Positions 37,841 to 49,761 of a stretch of 64,000 nt of DNA are shown in pieces. The position numbers and the translations under genes are program-made. Where the stretch lies: contig QKWP01000584.1 of assembly GCA_003550325.1 (NCBI GenBank), positions 50,067 to 114,066 on the forward strand, read 5' to 3'. The stretch's first letter is position 1. Every line of letters begins with the position of its first letter. This stretch comes from Gigaspora rosea. Lineage: Eukaryota; Glomeromycota; Glomeromycetes; Diversisporales; Gigasporaceae. Under the pieces are notes generated by a model, which ran no database searches, was not told the origin of the DNA, and saw only the letters and a list, made by a program, of their open reading frames with translations.

Positions 37841-39107
37841 GAATTAAACTTAGAGGATGCAATTTAGGATCATTCCAGGACCAATTGCGCAAATCACCGA
37901 TATCATTCAATATCGGTATATTGGATTACAATAAATATATAAAGAAATTCTATTTTGACCTAGGTAAAAATGACCCCTCTTAGAATTTAGGATTAGTTTG
38001 GTGTTAATAATAGCTGAGTTTTATGGCTATTATTAATATTATTCCGGACTTGGACAAATATGTTATCGTCAATCTATGAATCTCTGATCTTCATGATCGA
38101 CATTCTTGGACTAATCCAAATAGTGTCCATGTCCATTATGCGTTGATTTGGACTAAGTGCCTTATGTCCAATAAAAAAAAATATTGACAATATGGACATA
38201 GTCCATAAGCGTCCATGTCCAAAGGTCCAGATTGTCCATGTACATATTTTGCAAACACAGCATGAATTAATTTAGTTATTTTTGTTTGAGTTTAGATTTT
38301 TTAGATTATTATAACTAAATATTAAAAGTTTATTTTAATTTGTGAGAATTAAGTTTTAATTAAATTATTCGCAAATATTCCTAATTTATTTTCTTAATTT
38401 TGTTTTTGTTTGGCTCACGGTAATTTTGTAAGGATAAACATTTAACAATTAATATTTTATTCGCATTGGTTAATCTGTGAATGTAAACTTATTGCATTTA
38501 ACCTTATATGTCGCACAAATAACCTAATAATACTATTGATAATTATAAATAGATTCTTATTGTAGATAATATGCATACTGTATTGTGACAAATATATACG
38601 AGTGATGGAGCATGGTATTAAATAACATATCAGTTTTCACATGATTTAATAACCAAGTATGTTTAATTGCCAATACACAAAGAATATTCTTATAATAAGT
38701 CACGCTCAAATAAATCAAATAATTGTCATGAAATAATAATAAACATTTCTAATTCATCAATTTCACCAATGAGGGGTTTAAAATTAACAAATAAGTTGCT
38801 TATCACGAAAATAAGTTGAATTTTTTTAAATAGCGTTTTTACTATATTGAATTATAAATCGGAAAAATAAATAAGATTTTCTGGTTTTAATTTTGAATCT
38901 ATTAATCTCACCAATTTCATCAATTAAACAATTTCATCAACTTAACATTTCACAAATTTTTATTTTTGAAACTATTTCATCGTTTCACTTGATGAAATTA
39001 ACTCGTTTCATCAACATCATTATGTACAACCCTACTGATTACCTATTTAATATCATTTTTCTTGTGACTGCCAAACCCCAATATAATCGATTATCATATT
39101 TCTGTAT
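37841..39107. other. Gene-free stretch
   Basis: Contains a TGTCCA-rich segment at 38100-38240 with words in both orientations, and a TTTCATCAA-rich segment at 38900-39020. From about 39035 the sequence resembles the promoter of the intact Sel1-kinase gene (50570-50640). Confidence 0.5.
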
Positions 39108-39109
39108 TA

Positions 39110-39632
39110 AAGTGCTTTTCAAATTACTTAGATTGGCGAATTTTGGAAATAGTTAACATTGAATAAGATTTGAATCACTGGTTCATTTTCGATGAAACAA
39201 CTAATAAAATGCTCGTCTCGATGAGACAATTCTAATGAACCTAAATTTGTCAAAATCCAATCACAGGATCCCGAGATCGTTGATGATTTATGTCGCTTCG
39301 GGTGTTTTAGGATTGGCTTAACCAATCCTAAAACAACCTAAATGACACAAATTTCTAATGATCTCAGGATCCTATGATTGTATTTTAAAGTTTTTGTCTC
39401 CATTTGAATCGTCTCAGCGAGTCGAACATTTTGGTAGTTGTTTCATCGAAAATGGGCCAGTGGATCAAATCTTATTCACTGTTAACTATTTTTAGGGACT
39501 TTTAAAAGTAAATTCATATATTTGTGATCAGCAAATTCTGTGCCAATACATGATTGGTTAAAAATTCTATCTAACCAATCAAAAGATAATGATGTATAAA
39601 AATCACTGATCACAGTAATTTGAAAAACACTG
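39110..39632. mobile_element. 523-bp Tc1/mariner-like MITE in the promoter of Sel1-kinase copy 1
   Basis: TIR (C/A)AGTG(T/C)TTTTCAAATTACT at both ends with TA on both sides (39108-39109 and 39633-39634). The homologous promoter before 50700 runs straight through the site, so the empty site is seen. Inside lies a second palindrome (about 39147-39487) centred on GGATTGGCTTAACCAATCC and carrying diverged CGTCTCGATGAGACG modules. Confidence 0.8.
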
Positions 39633-39819
39633 TAATATTATATCTTATAAATATTGCATTGAAATTAGACTTGAATAAGTGTATTTCTTTTTTTGAAAGC
39701 AAAATGTCAAAATGAATAAAAAACTTCGCAAAAGATTACAATAACAATTTGTAGAACATTTAATAAAAGATAAAAAGTTATCGAATATTATTTCTTCAAC
39801 AGCCAGCAATTTAAATCCA

Positions 39820-40248
39820 ATGAACATCATTAATAAAATGAATTCTGACAAAATATTTCAATCTGGTAATTATTATCTTTATGAGAGAGATGAATATAAT
39901 GCATTCACTTATTACAAGAAATCTGCTGAGATGGGACATATTGGTGGAATGTATAAACTTGGTTATTGTTATCAATATGGGATAAAAGTTAAAAAGGATG
40001 AGTATGAAGCATTTTTATGGTACAAAAAATCAGCCGATATGGGAAATGCTAATGGAATGTTTCAACTCGGAAACTGTTATGATTTAGGAGTTGGTGTTGA
40101 AATGGATAATCGCAAAGCATTTGAATATTATCTTAAATCAGCCGAAGCAGGTAATTCTAAAGGAATCTTTAAAACTGCAATATGTTACAAATTCGGAATT
40201 GGGGTGGTAGAAAGTTATGAAAACTTCCGAGATTGGTTTATGAAGTAA
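39820..40248 (+). CDS. Sel1-repeat exon of copy 1 (open part)
   Basis: An open frame of 142 codons from an internal ATG. Three Sel1 repeats are visible, each with the A..(Y/W)Y.KSA..G...G(M/I) pattern: AFTYYKKSAEMGHIGGMYKL, AFLWYKKSADMGNANGMFQL and AFEYYLKSAEAGNSKGIFKT. Sel1 repeats form helical solenoids that bind proteins. The stop TAA at 40246 is read only if the GTAAGA at 40245 is not used as a splice donor. In the paralogue the same donor gives phase-compatible joining to the kinase exon, so this is probably an exon rather than a separate gene. Confidence 0.6.
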   Translation: MNIINKMNSDKIFQSGNYYLYERDEYNAFTYYKKSAEMGHIGGMYKLGYCYQYGIKVKKDEYEAFLWYKKSADMGNANGMFQLGNCYDLGVGVEMDNRKAFEYYLKSAEAGNSKGIFKTAICYKFGIGVVESYENFRDWFMK

Positions 40249-40326
40249 GATAATTTTAAATTTGTAAATTTTCATTTTAAAATTATAAATTTTAAATATT
40301 TCAATCCATTTATGATAAATTATCAG

Positions 40327-43266
40327 GATGTAAGTTTGATTATTTTAAAGCTAAAATGAAATCAGATTAAATCAAGTTCATTGATATTTTGCACATATAG
40401 AATTTTATACAATTTAGATATGTCTAATAAACAATATATATGCTGTCATGAATAAGTACACTATCTTCCTTACATCCACACTCACCCTACCTATTATAAC
40501 GCTTATGTACATTCGAATAATTTATTTAGAATTCGAGTGGCATAAAAGCCTTCGAATCCGACTATTATGTCCTGAAAGGTTTGGGAGAAAAAGTGTACGA
40601 AAGAGTGCTTATTTATGATGGAATGCAATATCTATAGCCAAAGATTGCAACAATAAACCATAATTAGGATTGTCTCCAGATCAATGTAATTCAAACTCCT
40701 AAAAGCCATATTCACATTTTTATAGAAAAATGCTTTGAAACTTAGAGTTTCTAAATATTATTTTCCGAAGGATAATCCAGACAAAATTGGACGGCATTAG
40801 TTACTATATAATGCTGACGGATTTTATCAGGGTTATATCTTATCGAGAAGATGCTTAGGTTTCAGGCCGGGTTCCTTTGTAAATATAGTTATCATTAAAT
40901 AATAGTCTGATTTCATTTTATTATTACTTTTTTATTAAATAAACCCGAATCTCATTTGTACTGACTACTAATCTCTCATTTTTAGCTTGTAAGTAAAAGA
41001 ACATACTAAAACCGTAATTTTCCTAAATATTTAAATTAAACGAATCCTTACACATAATCTATTCACGTTAATTTAGCGAGTACGTATAAAGAAAGTTTAT
41101 TATGCAACATATTTGAATAAGTAATCCAGAATCATAAATTCTCTACCTAATATATTTAATTTAGTCAGTGATTATATTAACATTCATTAATCAATATTTA
41201 CTGGAAATAAGGATTTTAATTTCATATTTACCATTAAATAACAAATCGTTTCGTTTTGTAGTTAGTGAGTATCAAATGATTTGATTATCAATATATTTAA
41301 AAAATAAGCTACCATTAAATAACCCCTTTAAATTATTTAAATGTTAAAATTTATATTACTATTAAAAAACGTTTATGTGTCCTAATATAGTGCGTGAGTA
41401 TAAAAATAAATTATAAATAAACAGATATTTAAATAATTGTCCAAGGTTACAAAACATAGATAATTTCATTCTATTAACATACAGCGAGTGAGTATAATGA
41501 TTAAAGTATTTTTATAAGTAATTTAAATTCATAATGTTTACCATTAAATGAACCTCGCAATCATTTATTTATATGTAATTAGTAGGTGATATGAAAAAAT
41601 ATTATAATTAGTTTTATTAAAATTAAATAATTCAAGATACAGATATTTATTATCTATAATAATGCTTTTATTAATTTAGCCGGTAAATAAAAACATTTAT
41701 TATTAACAAATCAAAACAACAACTTATATTTATAATGATATTTGCATTAATTTAGTCGGTAAATAAAAACATTTATTACTAACTTAACCAAAATAACAAC
41801 TTATATTTAAAAATCATTTTATTTGAATACAGCGAGTGAGTGTTAAAATATTATTGCTGTATTAAATTTTTAAATATTTACTATTAATAAATGTCTCAAT
41901 CATTTAATACACGCTAATTTAGTCGGTGAGCATGCATTTAAAATAAACAATTCGAGCTTATAAAAATAATTACTGATAAATAATCTTAAATTATTTCATT
42001 TCCTATAGTAAGTGAGTATAAAGCGTTTTGATTAGTCTATTTAAAAATAGGAAATGTAGTCAAATTTATCATTAAATAATCCCTCTAAATAATCTTTGCG
42101 TAGTTTAAGCTTGTAAGTAAGAATTTTGCTATAAAAAAAAAAATCAGGAAGGCGTTAGATGAGAAAAATTTAATATATTAAAATACAGTAAAATTTAATA
42201 TTATTTTAGTTTAAAATTATATTAATAATATTAAAACATAAATCTTTTAAAATCATGCATAAATATTATATAAATTAACGCACAAATTACTTTCCTGATA
42301 AAATGACTATTTACTCACAATAATTTAACTCGATTAATTTAGTGAGTAAGTATAAAGAATGTAAATTAATCAAATCTAGCCCAACGGGCCCAACGAGCGT
42401 TTCAGTGTTTTGTGGCCAGAATTAATTTTCAAAAAGAGCCCGTTGGGTTACCCGCTATCAAAGTCAATTCAAGATCATAATAAATTAAACAGTAATTCTC
42501 GAATCATTTTATTTTCATTAATTTAGGCTGTAAGTATAGGAGAATAATTTATCAACGAATTTAATAATTTATTAGATTCACTAATTATTTCTTTTTAAAT
42601 GATTTAATTTAGTCGGTAAGTATAAAGAAAAATATCTAAAACAAGTCGCTCAGATTCATTGGAATTTATATAGCATTAAATTATATTTCTTAAATTGTTT
42701 ATTCACTTTATTAATTTAGGCTGTGAGTATGAAGAATAAATGTGTATCAAAAAAAAAAAATCATTCAAATTACAAAGTATCTACTAAATTATATTTAATA
42801 CGCATTATATAGACAGTGAGTATTAATAGCTTATTATAAATAAGTCAATCAAGTTTGCATATATTTACAATTAAAATTATTTTATTTAGTGAGTGAGTAA
42901 AGATAATAAAGTATTTAAAGTATTGTATGCAGCCTAAGTCAATAATTATTAACATGTACAATACGCTCAAATTCTTTATATTAATTTACGGCAGGACGTA
43001 AGTACAGTATAAAACATTTAGTAATTTAAACATATGTTTAACAAATTACCAATGAATAATATTCCTCAAAATAATTTATTCGTATTTAGTCTGTGAGTAC
43101 AAGAATGTTTGCTGTTACAATATTTATAATTATCAATTTATCATAATTAGGTTCATAATATTAATACACAGTAAGTGAGTATAAAGATCATTAATGATAA
43201 AATAAGTAATTCTGGATCATGAACATTTGCCATTAAGCAATACCTCATAAATCACTTATTTAGACG
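40327..43266 (+). other. Array of 24 splice-unit repeats (candidate 3-nt microexons), copy 1
   Basis: Twenty-four sites have YAG, exactly three bases, then GT. The three-base units start at 40327, 40986, 41077, 41165, 41262, 41391, 41485, 41583, 41680, 41756, 41833, 41933, 42009, 42120, 42343, 42527, 42613, 42720, 42813, 42890, 42995, 43090, 43172 and 43264. By my count 17 of the 24 donors are GTRAGT, and most acceptors end ATTTAG, ACAG or TATAG. Intervals are mostly 75-125 bp, which is a usual intron size here. Adjacent units also share diverged sequence (TTTACCATTAAATAA...), so the array arose by tandem duplication. The triplets vary (CGA, TCG, TGA, GCT, ACA and others). A ~80-bp insertion with CCCAACGGGC ends lies at 42377-42455. 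Confidence 0.75.
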
Positions 43267-44051
43267 GTAGGTATAAAAAAACATTTGCATTTAGTTTAAA
43301 ATAACATATTTATGAATAAATAATAAAAACATTGTATATATTTGGTGATAAAGAAACCCTGATAACGGAAAATGTACACATTGTAACCAATATAACACAT
43401 TTAAAGCATGGTGCCAGACATGTGATCCTAACATAATGAATCATGGATAGACAAGTAAAAATGTTGACGTCGATGATTGCATCAGAGAATTTCAACTTAA
43501 AGCTTTGGAATATAGAAGAGCGATTGAATGGATTCCATTTGATAGATTAATCAATATTGAAATAATCGGTAAAGAGGATTTGGTTTTGTATATTCAGCAA
43601 TCTGGCTAGATGGTATACGAAAGATTGATGGGAATTTTGGCAACTACACGAAAAAACGTGAACCAAATAGTTTAGTTGCACTTAAGACCTTGCACAGTTC
43701 AAAAAACAACCCACATAATTTTTTGAAAGAAGTAAGTTAAATTACTTTTTTACAATTTTTCCCATAGTTTGTTAAACTAATAATATTTTAATATATACTT
43801 CAAGTTTAAAAATAACATGTACTGTACTATATGGGGTAGCGAAATCGTTGTATATGGATTAACACATAATACAAATACAAATGAATACTTGATGGTGTTA
43901 CAATATGCTAAAAATGGAAATCTCTCTGAGTTTTTAAGATCAAATTTTAGAAACTTTACTTGGAAAGATAAATTAAATCGACTTAAAGATATTTGTGATG
44001 ATTTGTATGAAATTCATAGAGCAGGATATATTCATGCTGACTTTCATAGTG

Positions 44052-44052
44052 N
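44052..44052. other. Single N at duplication junction inside the kinase
   Basis: Left of N is the catalytic-loop codon series of copy 1; right of it the sequence restarts at the equivalent of 42304 in the array. This is the second of only two N characters, and both lie at tandem-duplication joints. Confidence 0.85.
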
Positions 44053-46348
44053 TGACTATTTACTCACAATAATTTAACTCGATTAATTTAGTGAGTAAGT
44101 ATAAAGAATGTAAATTAATCAAATCTAGCCCAACGGGCCCAACGAGCTTTATCATATGATCAGTGTTTTGTGGCCAGAATTAATTTTCAAAAAGAGCCCG
44201 TTGGGTTACCCGTTATCAAAGCCAATTCAAGATCATAATAAATTAAACAGTAATTCTCGAATCATTTTATTTTCATTAATTTAGGCTGTAAGTATTGGAG
44301 AATAATTTATCAACGAATTTAATAATTTATTAGATTCACTAATTATTTCTTTTTAAATGATTTAATTTAGTCGGTAAGTATAAAGAAAAATATCTAAAAC
44401 AAGTCGCTCAGATTCATTGGAATTTATATAGCATTAAGTGAGTATTAATAACTTAATTATAAATAAGTTAATCAAATTTACATATATTTACAATCAACGT
44501 TACTTTATTCAGTGAGTGAGTAAAGTTAATAAACATTTAAAGTTTTGCATGCATTTAAGTCTATAATTATTAACATATACAAATACACTCAAATTATTTC
44601 TATTAATTTACGGCAGGTAGTAAGTATAAAACATTTAGTAATTTTAAACATATGCTTGACAAATTACCATTGAATAATATTACTTAATCGCATTTAGTCT
44701 GTAAGTATAAGAATGTTTGCTGTTACAATATTAATATTTATCATTATAAAGATATCATAATTATCTACATAATAATTAATACTTAGTGGGTGAGTATAAA
44801 GATTATTAATGATAATATATTTAAAATGAGTATTTCTGGATAATAAAATTTATCATTAAGCAATAACTCATAAATTAATTTAGTAGGCAAGTACAAAAAA
44901 TCATTTGCATATAGTTTAAAATAACATATTTAGGAATAAATAATAAAAACATTGCATATTTGATTATAAAGAAACTCTGATAACGGAAAATGTACACATT
45001 GTAACCAATATAACACATTTAAAGCATGGTGTCAGACGTGTGATCCTAACATGATGATGCATGGATGGACAAGTAGAAATGTTGACGTCGATGATTGCAT
45101 CAGAGAATTTCAACTCAAAGCTTTGGAATATAAAAGAGCGATTGAATGGATTCAATTTGATAGATTAGTCGATATTGAAATAATCGGTAAAGGAGGATTT
45201 GGTTTTGTATATTCAGCAATCTGGCTAGATGGTATACGTAATATTGATGGGAATATTGGTAACTACACGAAAATCTAAACCAAATAGTTTAGTTGCACTT
45301 AAAACCTTGTCCAGTTCAAAAAACAACCCAAATGATTTTTTGAAAGAAGTAAGTTAAATTACTTTTTTGCAATTTATTCCATAGTTTGCTAAACTAATAA
45401 TATTTTAATATAAATTTCAAGTTTAAAAATAACATGTGCTGTACTATATGGGGTAGCGAAATCGTAGTATATGGATTAACACATAATACAAATACCAATG
45501 AATACTTATGGTGTTACAATATGCTAAAAATGGAAATCTCTCTGAGTTTTTAAGATCAAATTTTATAAACCTTACTTGGAAAGATAAATTAAATCGACTT
45601 AAAGATATTTGTGATGATTGGTATGAAATTCATAGAGCAGGATATATTCATGCTGACTTTCACAGTGGTAATATTTTGCAAGATCAGCTCGGTGGAAATA
45701 TGAGATCTTATGTTACAGATCTTGGATTATCCAGATATAATGATGCAATTAATACAAATGGTAAGATTTATGGAGTTCTACCCTATGTTGCACCAGAAGT
45801 TTTGTCAGGAGACGCAATTACACAAGCCGCTGATATTTATGGTTTTGGTGTTATTATGGAAGAAATGTCAACTGGAAATAGACCTTTTGATGGTTATCAA
45901 TTTGATTCTAGCCTTTCAATTGGAATTTGCAATGGATTGAGACCAGAATTTGCTGTTAAAGCACCTGATTGTTACATTGAATTGGCATTACAGTGTATGG
46001 ACCATGATCCACAAAAACGACCTAATCATTTTGATATATATTATAAGCTTGATGAGTGGGTAAATAAAATTACAGGTCAAGATAATAATGATGAAATTAA
46101 AAAGAAGTTTTTGGCAGCTGATAAAATAATGGTACTTTACTCGTTTCAAGAAAACATACAAATGATATGTACACTAGTAAAGTTATTAGCACACAACCAA
46201 TAAAGAGAATAAAGATTGAAACTAAAGGTAAAATTACTATTATAATCTGCATATAATTTAAATTAATTAATTGTAAAGCTTATATTACAATATTTATTTA
46301 GATTTATCAGGTTCAAAAACCGTCAATTGTGAAATTCCTTTTCCTTAA
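44053..46348 (+). pseudogene. Sel1-type protein kinase, copy 2 (no Sel1 exon, frameshifted)
   Basis: Starts inside the splice-unit array. Predicted kinase exons are 44972-45348, 45422-46227 and 46302-46348. It shows NGKCTHC...WCQTC, glycine loop GKGGFGFVYSA, HADFHSGN catalytic loop, TDLGLS, YVAPEVL and the AADIYGFG helix. Small indels break it: about two bases missing near 45270 (reading ends YTKI), one A missing near 45509, and one base missing near 46130. The last exon keeps an open end (LSGSKTVNCEIPFP). Indels of one base could be sequencing errors. The region 44053-44437 is nearly identical to copy 1, and from 44438 on it follows copy 3. Confidence 0.8.
44092..44886 (+). other. Splice-unit array of copy 2 (9 units)
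   Basis: Units start at 44092, 44285, 44371, 44432 (six bases, CATTAA, or TGA with an alternative AG), 44513, 44617, 44698, 44788 and 44884. The last donor is GCAAGT, a GC-AG type intron start. Units correspond to the last ten of copies 1 and 3, with one lost at the recombination point near 44437. Confidence 0.7.
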
Positions 46349-48639
46349 AATTTACATTGTACATACGCACATAAACGTTAAGGAATGCCATAAGATCATA
46401 AGACCATATGAATTTAGGAGTTTTTAAAGAGATTAGTTTTCATGCATGTTTTTAATGAACTTATTAATTAGTTCTAACGAATAATGAAATTGTTACCACT
46501 ATATCTTTAGAAGATAATTACACAGATTTTATTATTTTATTATTTCTTCTAATTTTATTCATATTATGATTAGGTTTCTTTTTTTTTGATTTTTTTTGTG
46601 TCGTTACTTTATATTATTATTATGTTCTTTTTTTCATTTATTATCAATTATTATTAGTTTTCTTTTTTCCTTTATTTTTATTTTTTGTATTGTTATTAGG
46701 GTTCGTTTCTTTTATTTATTATTAATTATATTCATATTGTAAGGTGTTCAGATGACACTTAAACGATGGGATATTGAAAATTGTAGATCATATAATTTTG
46801 ATGGACCCATTTTTTAGAGATTTATAATTAAAGATTTATAATTTGAAAAGCCTCTTAAATTAGTATGGATAAGTAGAATTAATTTGTAAATATTATGTAT
46901 CCTCGGAATGGAGTAGAGTTTATAGATGTAAAGTGAAAGTGAAACGAGAGGTATTGTTTACAGTCATGCTTTTTGGTTTGTCAACGTGATCGTAGATAAT
47001 TCCTTTTTTTTTTGCTGATGTTTTCTGGTTTGAATTGTGTGCTTGTTTTTTCATAACTTACTAGGAAAATGGGAACCATTTAAAGTCCGAAGGACAAATA
47101 CAAAATGCCACATCAGATCTAGCCAATAAGGATCAGTTTTATTGTTTTGAATGTTTTTTTATGTTACACCTGATCTAGCCAATTAGGATTCAGAATTTGT
47201 TAACACACAGACATCGGACAATAATTTATTTTGAGATAATTGAGTTTAACCATTTTCGGACTGATCCTTGATCACGTGATGACAACAAAATTTTTTTATT
47301 AGGTTAGGGTTTGTGTTTAAGTTGTTATATAGTAAAATTGCACAAGGAATCTTTTTTTAGTTAAAAAAAGTGGTTTCTTATGCGAACTTTTGAGAAATAA
47401 GCTTTTTTTGTCAAATTGAGACGTTTGTTTTGAATTTTCCTGATCGTGTTACGTTACATCAAATTATGATCTTTTATTGGCCAATAATCACGTGATCGAG
47501 AAAATTTTGTTGGCGATACTGGGGTAGTTGCCTTACGCGGCCTCATGTAATTTTTCTTTTATAATTATCTTGTGCAAATCGACTTTCATTTATAATTGAA
47601 AAATATCGATCATGTCAAAATTTATATAAATCTAATGAAAACTCAATTTTCAAAAAATTGCAAAAAAGAGCTGTTTTAATGTGTAACACCCCATATATGC
47701 ATACATAAATGTTAAAAAGTTGGTTTATTTCAAAATGATGTTGAGAATGAAAGTAGAATATGCCTCGTGCGCAGTTAAATAGAATTAGTTCGTAATTTTA
47801 AAATGTCAGTTAAAATAATTAAAATACTGATTTATAGTTTCACATTTTGATTTGCGTAATCAGTTTAGTGATTTGTCAGCATGAGTCCTTCAATTATTAT
47901 AATAATAGTCAGTGGCATACATGATATGGCCAAGCAAATCTTTGGGCATTTGGACAATTCATGACAATGTCGAATATCCATGTTCATGTCCCTGATTGTA
48001 GTTATTGAGAAATCCTTCTTTAATGTGTGAGTTTGTGTTTAATGTAGTGAATTTGTCGTGGTTTATTATTATATTTGATTCAAGAGTAGTTGACTTACTG
48101 TAGCTGTTAATTTCAATTCATTCTTTTAAAATTTTACGTGCTCACATATAAATAATGCAATACATGCAGCATCTATTAAATTTGGATCTACACTTATATT
48201 GTATAGGTGTGGAAATATGATTGTATATGTGTGTGTTACACGGGCTCTATTTAAATCACGTGGCCGAAGGCCAGGTGGTTTAGATATGAATCCATGTAAC
48301 TAACTTACGTAACGACCCGTGCGCGCTCTTTACCGGTACTAATAATTTAAAATTTTTATGTCGCTATTATTTTCGCTTGTCTTAAAATTTTATCTTAATT
48401 ATCCCAACTATATTGTTTTCTCTTTTTAAATATCGAGCAACAATTCCAATGTTTTATTTGTTGCAACCATGAAAAAAAACTTCGAAACAACTTATAGATC
48501 AGTTAGATAAAAAAGCCTTTAACATGTAGAAACAATTCGATGAACTATTTTTATAAAAATATTTATTATTATTTATTTATTTTTTTGCAACTTTTAAGCA
48601 ACCTTACAAAGAAAAAAATGGGTTGAGTTTGAATTCAAG
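46349..48639. other. Gene-free stretch after copy 2
   Basis: T-rich tract at 46540-46740. Dispersed repeat with GATCTAGCCAAT(A/T)AGGAT at 47115 and 47165. A segment at 47290-47520 is related to 30500-30660 and 63500. A hairpin at about 48254-48284 has arms CACGTGGCC and GGCCAGGTG around GAA. No supported gene. Confidence 0.5.
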
Positions 48640-49090
48640 ATTATAAGAACTTTAATAATGTTTCCCGACCCCATTAATTTTTCGCCCAACAATTAAAACT
48701 TTTAAAAATTTCCCAGTTATGAGAATTTTAAAAATTACCAAATATAGTCTTCGGCAGCTATGAATATTTTAAAATAATGTAACTGAATATCAGATATAGT
48801 CTTCTCACGGTTATAAAAACTTTAAAAATCGTTCGACCTCTTCCAATTAAAACGTTTGACTAAATAAAGTTTTTCACCAACTATGAGAATTTTAAAAATA
48901 TTCGACTGAATTATAGTATGAGGATCTTAAAAATAACCCGACAAAATATATATAGTCTTCGTTCTGCTATAAGAATTTGAAAAACTATCAACAAACCAAA
49001 CAGAGTCTTCACTCACTGTAAGAATTTTAAAAACTACCATCTATGAGAATTTTAAAACCATCTGACTATAATGTTAGCCTTCATTTAACG
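48640..49090. repeat. Minisatellite, ~60-70-bp unit
   Basis: About seven diverged units of CTATGAGAATTTTAAAAA followed by a C/A-rich part and TAGTCTTC. No coding frame runs through it. Confidence 0.7.
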
Positions 49091-49194
49091 AGAAATGCTA
49101 AATTCAGTTTTGCCTTTTATGAAATATAGCTCATTTGTACAGGTATATATTTTCATATACACCCGTGCGAATAAGCTTTTAAAAAAAGCACGGG

Positions 49195-49761
49195 TTGTTA
49201 CATAAGACCCGTACAATAAGTTAGATATTAAAATCTGCAGAGGGATGCTGTTGGAATAAATAAGTACTTAGTACCAGTTATACTGTAATCGATAAATGTT
49301 ATCAAAATATAGTACGACTCGTTATCCGCTAAATCACAAATTGGCAAAACTATTTTGGGATCTTACCATAGCAAAGATTCAAACACCATAGTATCAAAAA
49401 TGTATAAATTATATTTTTAATCAATATCCACAGATAAAATGATAGGGCATCATAGGTACCAATAGGGTATCAATAGGGTATCCCTATTGAATTCCAGATA
49501 GATCTCGATTGATCTCTTTCTTGCGCCAAAGTTCGTAAGCAACAGGGAATCAACATGATGAAATTAGTCAATAATCGCATAACCCTATTGATCACCTATT
49601 GAATATCATTTTACTTGTGTGTTTATTTGTGATACATACAGTACAAAAATAGGGTAACAATGGACATTCCTGTTGCTGATAAATTTTTGCACAAAAAGAA
49701 ATCAAGAGGGAGTCAATATAAATAATAATAACAATAGGGCATCAATAGGGCAGCAATAGTA
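49195..49761. repeat. Third, partial copy of the 33-37-kb repeat
   Basis: From GTTACATAAGACCCGTACAA onward this follows 33560-34240 and 36220-36870, including the CAATAGGGTA units, with deletions. The family is therefore dispersed as well as tandem. Confidence 0.75.

Larger units (their letters stand above)
39703..44051 (+). pseudogene. Sel1-repeat protein kinase, copy 1 (broken, truncated at N)
   Basis: Collinear with the intact gene at 50700-56276. Predicted parts: Sel1 exon to 40244, splice-unit array, Cys-motif/kinase exon 43354-43731, intron 43732-43804, kinase exon 43805-44051. Damage compared with the intact copy: an extra A after the ATG at 39703 shifts the frame, a TAG replaces GAA soon after, TGG has become TAG near 43448, and one G is missing in the glycine loop (about 43570), which shifts the frame. 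The kinase stops in the catalytic loop (HADFHS) at the N (44052), where sequence jumps back to the array. Some of this may be assembly error. Confidence 0.8.

Noticed and set aside
40246-40248. Sel1 ORFs (39820-40248, 50700-51242) as stand-alone genes
   Set aside because: The stop overlaps a good donor GTAAGA, and phase fits the kinase exon; the fused gene at 60183 shows the same domain order. Kept only as an exon call, but a short transcript cannot be excluded.
40986-43266. Plain satellite DNA as the full explanation of the array
   Set aside because: Not excluded, but it does not explain constant AG-3 nt-GT spacing with variable triplets in two paralogues and matching exon phases.
40327-43266. 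CRISPR-like array
   Set aside because: Repeats are diverged, lack constant direct repeats with unique spacers, and the context is eukaryotic.
44964-45155. Minus-strand ORFs opposite the kinase exons (also 54893-55084, 61052-61312)
   Set aside because: Antisense shadows of the kinase coding sequence.
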